Positions 58,913 through 64,000 of a stretch of 64,000 bases of DNA are shown here, one piece after another. The notes under the pieces were generated by a model. It ran no database searches, had not been told where the DNA came from, and worked only from the letters and a program-made list of their open reading frames with translations. Every line of letters begins with the position of its first letter. The stretch's first letter is position 1. Source of the stretch: Bordetella bronchialis (GTDB lineage Bacteria; Pseudomonadota; Gammaproteobacteria; Burkholderiales; Burkholderiaceae_B); NCBI RefSeq assembly GCF_001676705.1, contig NZ_CP016170.1:1736001-1800000 (forward strand), written 5' to 3'. The translations under genes were made by a program, and so were the position numbers.

Positions 58913-59857
58913 ATGAACCTGCAACAGTTCCGTTTTGTCCGCGAGACCATCCGCCGGGACTTCAACCTGACCGAAGCCGCGCGCATGCTGTACACCTCGC
59001 AGCCGGGGGTGTCCAAGGCCATCATCGAATTCGAAGACGAGCTGGGCATCAAGATCTTCGAGCGCCACGGCAAGCGCATCAAGGGCCTGACCAAGCCCGG
59101 CCTGGCCGTTTCCCAGGTCATCGACCGCATCATGCGCGAAGTCGACAACCTGAAGAAGGTCAGCGACGAATTCGCCCGCCGGGACGAAGGCGGCCTGATC
59201 ATCGCCTGCACGCATACCCAGGCGCGCTATCTGTTGCCGCGGGTGATCCCCGCTTTCCGCAGGCAGTTTCCCAAAGTGCACCTGTCGCTGGCGGAAGGCA
59301 GCCCGGGGCAGCTGGCCGAGATGGTGCTGCACGAACAGGCCGACCTGGCCATCGCCACGGAATCGCTGGCGCTGACGCCGGGGCTGGCCACCATGCCTTG
59401 CTATACCTGGGAACACACGGTCGTGGTCCGTCCCGATCATCCGCTGGCGGAGTTGACTTCCAGCGAGGCCAAGCGCTTGACCTTGGCGCAGCTGGCGGCT
59501 TATCCGCTGGTGACCTACGACCGCGCCTTCACCGGGCGCACCACCATCGACGAAGTGTTCGCCTCGCAAGGTATCCATCCCGATATCGTGCTGGAGGCCA
59601 TCGACGCCGATGTCATCAAGACCTACGTCGACGTGGGACTGGGCATCGGCATCATCGCCGGCGTGGCCTACGACCCGCGCCGCGACAGCGGGCTGGTGGG
59701 CCTGCCCGTCGGGCATCTGTTCGGCACGCACACGACCCGGGTGGGCATCAAGGCGGGCGTGTTCCTGCGCGACTACGTGTACACCTTCATCGAGATGCTG
59801 TCGCCCGCGCTGACGCGCCAGGTTGTCCTGGACGCCGTGCAGGGCGTGCAGGAGTAG
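58913..59857 (+). CDS. cysB: CysB-type LysR regulator of sulfur assimilation
   Basis: The 314-residue protein opens MNLQQFRFVRETIRRDFNLTEAARMLYTSQPGVSK, split here as MNLQQFRFVRETIR and LTEAARMLYTSQPGVSK, which is the CysB/Cbl hallmark. IACTHTQARYLLPRVIPAF and ITYDRAFTGRTTID-like YDRAFTGRTTID bind sulfate, thiosulfate or acetylserine in relatives. It should activate cysteine genes when sulfur is short. CysB and Cbl cannot be told apart with certainty. No sulfur genes are adjacent. Confidence 0.9.
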   Translation: MNLQQFRFVRETIRRDFNLTEAARMLYTSQPGVSKAIIEFEDELGIKIFERHGKRIKGLTKPGLAVSQVIDRIMREVDNLKKVSDEFARRDEGGLIIACTHTQARYLLPRVIPAFRRQFPKVHLSLAEGSPGQLAEMVLHEQADLAIATESLALTPGLATMPCYTWEHTVVVRPDHPLAELTSSEAKRLTLAQLAAYPLVTYDRAFTGRTTIDEVFASQGIHPDIVLEAIDADVIKTYVDVGLGIGIIAGVAYDPRRDSGLVGLPVGHLFGTHTTRVGIKAGVFLRDYVYTFIEMLSPALTRQVVLDAVQGVQE

Positions 59858-59924
59858 GCCGGAACAGGTGAACCCGGCGCGCGGGCGCGGCCGGCAGACA
59901 TTGGCCGCGACATACCGGGCCGCA

Positions 59925-60010
59925 CATGGCCCCGGCACCCTGGGGCGCGACACCCTGGGCGGCGACCCCCCGGGGCCCGACCGCCGGGGCTCCGACACCC
60001 ATGACCGCGG
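59925..60010 (+). repeat. Degenerate tandem repeat of a 13-17-base GC-rich unit
   Basis: Successive units read roughly CCCCGGCAC, CCTGGGGCGCGACAC, CCTGGGCGGCGAC, CCCCGGGGCCCGAC and GCCGGGGCTCCGACAC. Unit length varies, so this is an eroded array or low-complexity drift. Confidence 0.4.
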
Positions 60011-60115
60011 CACACGGTGACTCACGCCCACTTCGTTTCGGGCGCCCCGCATGTCCGGCCCAGCTCCGTGCAACGCTTGCCGCTCTATATGGCGGACCGA
60101 GCTCATAGCTAAATT

Positions 60116-60136
60116 AAATGAGAATCCATCTCATTT
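60116..60136. promoter_or_regulatory. Fur-box-like palindrome 1 upstream of the DUF2325 gene
   Basis: AAATGAGA and TCTCATTT are perfect 8-base arms around ATCCA. The layout resembles Fur boxes built on AATGA/TCATT hexamers. It lies 65 bases before the DUF2325 ATG. Confidence 0.6.
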
Positions 60137-60153
60137 ACTTGCCCTAAAAAACA

Positions 60154-60171
60154 AGAATCATTATCATTCAC
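60154..60171. promoter_or_regulatory. Fur-box-like site 2 upstream of the DUF2325 gene
   Basis: AGAATCATTATCATTCAC contains AATCATTATC, an exact 10-base match to the 3' half of the classical Fur consensus, followed by another ATCATT hexamer. It lies 29 bases before the ATG, where bound Fur would block transcription or initiation. Confidence 0.6.
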
Positions 60172-60200
60172 TCACGATCAACGACGCAACGAGGTCTGTC

Positions 60201-60515
60201 ATGTCGACGGCACTTAGCGCAGTGGTGGTGGGCGCGGACCGGCTGGGCAACATCCCCGATCTGCTGAAAGGGCACAACATCGCGATCACGCATCACATCA
60301 GCGGGCGCGATCCCTCCCACCAGAAGCGGGGGCTGCAGCTGCCCTCGGGCACGCAACTGGTGATTCTGCTGACCGATTTCCTCGGTCATAACGTAATGAA
60401 GACCTTCCGCCAGTCGGCGCAGCGTTCGGGCATACGCGTCGTGGCCTGCCGCCGTTCCGTCTGCAGCATGCAGCAGGCCCTGGCGCAGTGTGGCCTGTGC
60501 GGACGCGCGGCGTAG
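60201..60515 (+). CDS. DUF2325 domain protein with C-terminal cysteine cluster, probably iron-regulated
   Basis: The 104-residue protein starts MSTALSAVVVGADRLGNIP. The Rossmann-like DUF2325 core continues with HNIAITHHISGRDPSHQKR and TQLVILLTDFLGHNVMKTF. The tail VACRRSVCSMQQALAQCGLC has four cysteines spaced C-x4-C-x8-C-x2-C, able to bind metal or form disulfides. Several histidines add possible ligands. Two Fur-box-like sites sit just upstream, so expression should rise in iron limitation. DUF2325 has no established function. There is no signal peptide, so it should be cytoplasmic. No transporter or siderophore gene is adjacent. Confidence 0.8.
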   Translation: MSTALSAVVVGADRLGNIPDLLKGHNIAITHHISGRDPSHQKRGLQLPSGTQLVILLTDFLGHNVMKTFRQSAQRSGIRVVACRRSVCSMQQALAQCGLCGRAA

Positions 60516-60663
60516 CCACCGGCGCGGTTGCGGTGTGTCGGTGCGTCCGGCGGCGTGGGAATATGCCGGGCAGACACGCCGGTATTCCGGGTTTCAGTCC
60601 GGCTCGCGCCCGCCGATAATCTCCCGGTCCGATACTCCTGGGGTCGCATCGTGGGGAAGAATA

Positions 60664-60708
60664 ATGAAGCGCCTCGGGGCCGGTATGCGCTCCGCCATCG
60701 CGCGATGA
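60664..60708 (+). CDS. Possible 14-residue leader peptide before the TPR gene
   Basis: GGGGAAGAATA precedes an ATG reading MKRLGAGMRSAIAR and stopping 7 bases before the TPR gene start. The spacing would allow translational coupling. A GATAAT at 60615-60620 could be its -10. Such short frames are common by chance in this composition, so this is only a candidate. Confidence 0.25.
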   Translation: MKRLGAGMRSAIAR

Positions 60709-60715
60709 GCGCCGC

Positions 60716-61990
60716 ATGACAAAGGCGGCCTCCTTCGACCATCATGCATGGCACGATGCCGCCGTACAGGCCTGGGGCCGCCGCGATCTGGTCGCGGCGG
60801 TGCAGGCGGAGCGCTGCGCGTGCGAGCAGGCGCCGGACGTCGCCCTGTATCACAGCAATCTCTGCCACCTGCTGCGCCTGGCCGGCGCGCTGGACGAGGC
60901 CGTTTTCCACGGCCAGCGCGCAACGGCGCTGGACCCGGGGTTTCCGGATGCCCATTGCCACCTGGGCATGGCGCGCCATGACCGCCTGGAGCTGGACGCC
61001 GCGATCGCCTGCCAGCGCCGCGCGCTGGCCCTGGACCCGGACCGGGCGGTGGCGCACTTCGAGCTGGCCAAGACCCTGTTGCTGGCGGGCCGGATGGCGC
61101 AAGGCTGGACGGAATACGAGTGGCGTTTCGCGATACCGGGCGTGGCGCCGCCGGCGCCCTGGCATGGCGAACGGCCGCAATGGGACGGTGCGCCGATGCC
61201 CGGCGGCACGCTGCTGCTGGTGGCGGACCAGGGCTATGGCGATGTCATCCAGTTCTGCCGCTACATTCCGGCGGCGGTGTCGCGCTGCGCCGGTGTCGTC
61301 GTCGCGTGCAGTCCCGAGATGCTGCCCATCGTGGCTCAAATGGCGGGTGGGGCGCCCTGCGTCACGCAGTGGGAAGATGTCGGCCAGTTCGACGCCTGGT
61401 GCGCCTTGTCCGGCCTGCCGGGGCGGCTGGGCGCGACCCTGGATTCCATCCCCGCCGCCGACTCTTATCTGGCGGCCGAGCCCGGCCGGGTCGCGGCCTG
61501 GCGCCAGCGCCTGGACCAGGCCATGCCGCAAGGGCATCGGCGCGTCGGGCTGGTCTGGGCGGGAAGGCCCACGCATGCCAACGATGCGAACCGGTCGCTG
61601 CGGCTGGCGCAACTGGCGCCGGTGGCGCAGGTTCCCGGCGTGGCCCTGGTCTCATTGCAGACGGGCGCGGCGATCCAGGAAATCGACGCCTATCCGGGCG
61701 CCGCGCCCCTGGTCAATGCCGGGGCTGCCGTGGCGGATTTCGCCGATACGATGGCCATCATTGCCAATCTGGAATGCGTGGTGACCGTGGACACGGCCGT
61801 GGCGCACCTGGCGGGCGCGATGGGATGCCCCGTGGCGCTGTTGCTGCCCTATGCGCCGGACTGGCGCTGGCTGCTGGGCCGCCGCGACACCCCCTGGTAC
61901 CCCGGCGTCGCGCTATACCGGCAGCCCGCGCCGCGGCAATGGGATGCCCCTGTCGCCGCCGTGGCGCGCGACCTGGCGGCGCGCCGCTGA
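60716..61990 (+). CDS. TPR protein with a glycosyltransferase family 9-like C-terminal domain
   Basis: The 424-residue protein has about three TPR units in residues 1-115 (VALYHSNLCHLLRLAGALDEA; DAHCHLGMARHDRLELDAAI; AVAHFELAKTLLLAGRMAQG, joined by short linkers). A GT-B-like half follows with LVADQGYGDVIQFCRYIP, GLVWAGRPTHANDANRSL and TVDTAVAHLAGAMGCPVALLLP, ending WRWLLGRRDTPWYPG. Similar TPR-GT9 proteins occur next to flagellar or surface glycan genes, but none are here. It may be a cytoplasmic sugar transferase; donor and acceptor are unknown. Confidence 0.82.
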   Translation: MTKAASFDHHAWHDAAVQAWGRRDLVAAVQAERCACEQAPDVALYHSNLCHLLRLAGALDEAVFHGQRATALDPGFPDAHCHLGMARHDRLELDAAIACQRRALALDPDRAVAHFELAKTLLLAGRMAQGWTEYEWRFAIPGVAPPAPWHGERPQWDGAPMPGGTLLLVADQGYGDVIQFCRYIPAAVSRCAGVVVACSPEMLPIVAQMAGGAPCVTQWEDVGQFDAWCALSGLPGRLGATLDSIPAADSYLAAEPGRVAAWRQRLDQAMPQGHRRVGLVWAGRPTHANDANRSLRLAQLAPVAQVPGVALVSLQTGAAIQEIDAYPGAAPLVNAGAAVADFADTMAIIANLECVVTVDTAVAHLAGAMGCPVALLLPYAPDWRWLLGRRDTPWYPGVALYRQPAPRQWDAPVAAVARDLAARR

Positions 61991-62069
61991 ACCGTGGAAG
62001 GAAAGCGCGTTGCACTGCCGGCGCGGCAAACGGCGGCTAATCGGCAAAGACGGGCGGGAAATGCGAGAT

Positions 62070-62089
62070 GGCGCCCCGGGCGGGGCGCC
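62070..62089 (-). terminator. Hairpin in the convergent gap after the NlpC/P60 gene
   Basis: GGCGCCCCG and CGGGGCGCC are nearly perfect inverted repeats with a tiny loop. No T-run follows on either strand, so it may slow or stabilise transcripts rather than terminate cleanly. Confidence 0.35.
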
Positions 62090-62091
62090 GT

Positions 62092-62778
62092 TCAGTTCTG
62101 CGCGCGCGCCGACGCCAGCAGCGTCGTGTCGATGCGCCGGGCGCCGTTGTAGCGTTTGTTCCAGTAGGCCATGTCCATGCGCTCGATGCGCACGACGCCG
62201 CCCCGGCTGGGCGAGTGGACGAAGCGGTCCTCGCCCAGGTAGATGCCCACGTGCGAGTAGCGGCGGCCCATGGTATTGAAGAACACCAGGTCGCCCACCT
62301 GCAGATCGTTGCGCGCCACCGGCGTGCCGACCTGGAACATTTCCGCGGCGGTGCGCGGCAGCTTCAGGCCCAGCGATTGTTCGGCCACATAGCCGACCAG
62401 CCCGCTGCAGTCGAAGCCGGTGCTGGGCGACTCGCCGCCGCTGCGGTAGCGGATGCCAAGATAGTTCAGGGCTTCGCCCGCCAGCACCGTGTTTTCGGTG
62501 GTGGCGCCGCTGCCGGGGTAATTGCTGGCGGTGCGGCCGCCGCGGCGCATCTTCTGCGCCAGCAGCATGCCTATGGGATCGTCGCTGTCGGCGGTGGTCC
62601 AGGCGGCGTCATAGGCGTCCTGGTCGAAGCCGGTGTAGGCGGTGTCGCGGCCGGGGCCTGTGTTGGCGCATCCGGCAAGGATCGCAAGGCCCGCCATGAC
62701 GACGCCAAGGCGCAGGGCCCGCCCCTGATGAGCTAGAAAACGATAAAAGGATAGCGTGCGGTAGTCGTATCGTTGCAT
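62092..62778 (-). CDS. NlpC/P60 (C40) peptidase lipoprotein, MepS/Spr-like
   Basis: The 228-residue protein starts MQRYDYRTLSFYRFLAHQG and has a lipoprotein signal ending LAILAGCANTG. The catalytic cysteine is in TGFDCSGLVGYVAEQS and the histidine in RYSHVGIYLGEDRFVHSPS. Family members cut peptide cross-links in murein. MepS of E. coli opens the mesh for growth. The linker of about 60 residues after the lipid anchor is Asp-rich. It is convergent with the TPR gene. Confidence 0.9.
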   Translation of the reverse strand: MQRYDYRTLSFYRFLAHQGRALRLGVVMAGLAILAGCANTGPGRDTAYTGFDQDAYDAAWTTADSDDPIGMLLAQKMRRGGRTASNYPGSGATTENTVLAGEALNYLGIRYRSGGESPSTGFDCSGLVGYVAEQSLGLKLPRTAAEMFQVGTPVARNDLQVGDLVFFNTMGRRYSHVGIYLGEDRFVHSPSRGGVVRIERMDMAYWNKRYNGARRIDTTLLASARAQN

Positions 62779-63091
62779 TGTTCGCTTGAAGGCGCGCGCG
62801 AAACACGCCTGGAAGACGACGGACGACCGCCGTGTAAGAAAATTCCGAGGGATTCTATCAAAATTGCGTACAGGTCCGGCTTGCGCCGCGTATACGCCAA
62901 CTTTCATCCTGCGCCGGGGAGGGCGCACTGCCTAGGATGGATAGAACCGGCGAGATTGATGCCGCAAAGAGCAGACCTGCCTGATCGGGGAATCGCGAAG
63001 CTGAGCGCGCCGCTGCCTACACCCGGCAGACTCGGACAAGTCGTAAAGATCGTCAGAATCTGCAACAGAGCGAAGATAACAGGAGACAGCC
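62779..63091. other. 313-base divergent gap between the NlpC/P60 gene and prpE
   Basis: It must carry both promoters. AGGAGAC precedes the prpE ATG by four bases. I see no convincing -10/-35 pair, operator or small gene. Confidence 0.5.
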
Positions 63092-64000
63092 ATGCAAAAA
63101 ACCCGGGTTTTCCACTACTCGTCCATTCATCATCCAGAAACATTTTGGCACAGGGAGGCCGGGCGGATCCATTGGGACGTTGCGCCGGAGACGATTCTGG
63201 ACTTCAGCCGCCCGCCGTTTGCCCGCTGGTTCCCCGATGGTCGGACGAATCTGTGTTTCAACGCCGTGGACCGCTGGCTCCCCCAACAGGCGGATAGACA
63301 AGCGCTGATCTGGGTATCCACCGAAGTGGACCAGGAAAAAATCTATACGCGGGCGCAGCTGTTCGAGGAGGTCAACGCGGCGGCGGCGATGTTGCGCGAG
63401 CAGGGGGTGGGGCCGGGCGACCGGGTGCTGATCTATATGCCCATGGTGCCGGAGGCCGTGTTCGCCATCCTGGCCTGCGCCCGCCTGGGGGCCATCCATT
63501 CGGTGGTCTTCGGCGGCTTCGCCTCGCACAACCTGGCGCAACGCATCGACGATGCGCGGCCCAAGGTCATCGTCTCGGCCGATGCGGGGTCGCGCGCGGG
63601 CCGCGTCATGGCCTACAAGCCCCTGCTGGACAAGGCACTGGCCATGAGCCGGGCACAGCCGGACGCGGTCATCCTGCTGGATCGCGGCCTGGCGCCGATG
63701 GAACGGACGGCGCGCGACCACGATTACGCCACCCTGCGCGCCCGCCATGAGGGCGCCCGCGTGCCCGTGGCCTGGATGGAGTCGACCGCGCCCAGCTATA
63801 TCCTGTATACGTCGGGCACCACCGGCAAACCCAAGGGCGTGCAGCGCGACACCGGCGGCTATGCCGTGGCGCTGGCGGCCTCCATGGAGTACATCTTCGA
63901 CGGCAAGCCGGGCGAAACCTTCTTCTGCACCAGCGACATCGGCTGGGTGGTGGGCCACTCCTATATCGTCTATGGCCCGCTGATCGGCGGCCAGGCCACG
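63092..64000 (+). CDS. prpE: Propionate--CoA ligase PrpE (N-terminal part, runs off window)
   Basis: The first 303 residues are present and the frame stays open to the window end. It starts MQKTRVFHYSSIHHPETFWH. HWDVAPETILDFSRPPFARWFPDG is typical of PrpE rather than AcsA, split here as HWDVAPETILDF and RPPFARWFPDG. The P-loop is YTSGTTGKPKGV, and GFASHNLAQRIDDARPKVI and TSDIGWVVGHSYIVYGPL follow. It activates propionate to propionyl-CoA for the methylcitrate cycle. No other prp gene is visible. Confidence 0.9.
   Translation, partial: MQKTRVFHYSSIHHPETFWHREAGRIHWDVAPETILDFSRPPFARWFPDGRTNLCFNAVDRWLPQQADRQALIWVSTEVDQEKIYTRAQLFEEVNAAAAMLREQGVGPGDRVLIYMPMVPEAVFAILACARLGAIHSVVFGGFASHNLAQRIDDARPKVIVSADAGSRAGRVMAYKPLLDKALAMSRAQPDAVILLDRGLAPMERTARDHDYATLRARHEGARVPVAWMESTAPSYILYTSGTTGKPKGVQRDTGGYAVALAASMEYIFDGKPGETFFCTSDIGWVVGHSYIVYGPLIGGQAT

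Larger units (their letters stand above)
59858..60200 (+). other. 343-base gap with degenerate GC repeats and two Fur-box-like sites
   Basis: The first part is very GC-rich and contains five imperfect copies of a 13-17-base unit like CCTGGGGCGCGACAC (59925-60010). The last 90 bases switch to AT-rich sequence with two Fur-box-like motifs before the DUF2325 gene. No gene is convincing here. Confidence 0.6.

Overview
The window is GC-rich, densely coded chromosomal DNA from a betaproteobacterium of the order Burkholderiales. The best fit is Alcaligenaceae, close to Bordetella/Achromobacter. The order fabF - ygfX-like - rpoE - rseA - rseB - mucD - lepA - lepB - rnc - era - recO, the maf / yceD-rpmF-plsX-fabHDG-acpP-fabF block and the divergent rne/rluC pair are what I expect in that group. 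The organism call rests on gene order and protein character alone. I see no rRNA, tRNA, CRISPR array, insertion sequence or prophage.

Layout. 1-3932 (minus): a branched-chain amino acid ABC transporter, livG-livF-binding protein-livH-livM, cut by the window start. 4066-8448 (minus): an iron-sulfur/redox group (nth, an RnfB-like ferredoxin, fpr, fdxA) with an intracellular PHB depolymerase. 8776-18201: pncB, a RidA-family protein, mtfA, relA, argE, trpB-trpA, accD. 18484-21947: lipid A deacylase pagL, then an SDR-DUF1097-DoxX operon divergent from a LysR regulator. 22076-29542: rne divergent from rluC-gph-like, then the msrPQ methionine sulfoxide repair pair. 29539-31910 (minus): amidase, RsmI-like methyltransferase and Maf. 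32168-38595: the fatty-acid/phospholipid cluster. 38606-42950: the sigma-E envelope-stress operon. 43049-48022: lepA-lepB-rnc-era-recO. 47983-53553 (minus): an NTT-like transporter, a Tat-exported aldo/keto reductase, a BI-1 family protein, a small unknown, holC and pepA. 53607-64000: lptF, mmsA, a quinone reductase/monooxygenase pair with its LysR, a CysB-type regulator, a DUF2325 gene behind Fur-box-like sites, a TPR/GT9-like protein, an NlpC/P60 lipoprotein and the start of prpE.

Most genes are housekeeping and intact. Several themes recur: envelope building and surveillance (fab cluster, pagL, lptF, sigma-E regulon, amidase, NlpC/P60), redox and oxidative damage (Fpr/FdxA/RnfB, MsrPQ, quinone reductase), and carbon reserve or acyl-CoA use (PhaZ, MmsA, PrpE). 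The most unusual points are: a cysteine-rich DUF2325 protein behind two Fur-box-like sites; a LivF whose Walker A lysine is arginine; a RecO that lacks the usual central insert; two LysR intergenic palindromes with the same 5-8-5 geometry; a perfect 13-bp hairpin just upstream of lepA; and lptF without an adjacent lptG. No clearly new multi-gene system is evident. The DUF2325 locus and the SDR-DUF1097-DoxX operon are the best candidates for uncharacterised biology.
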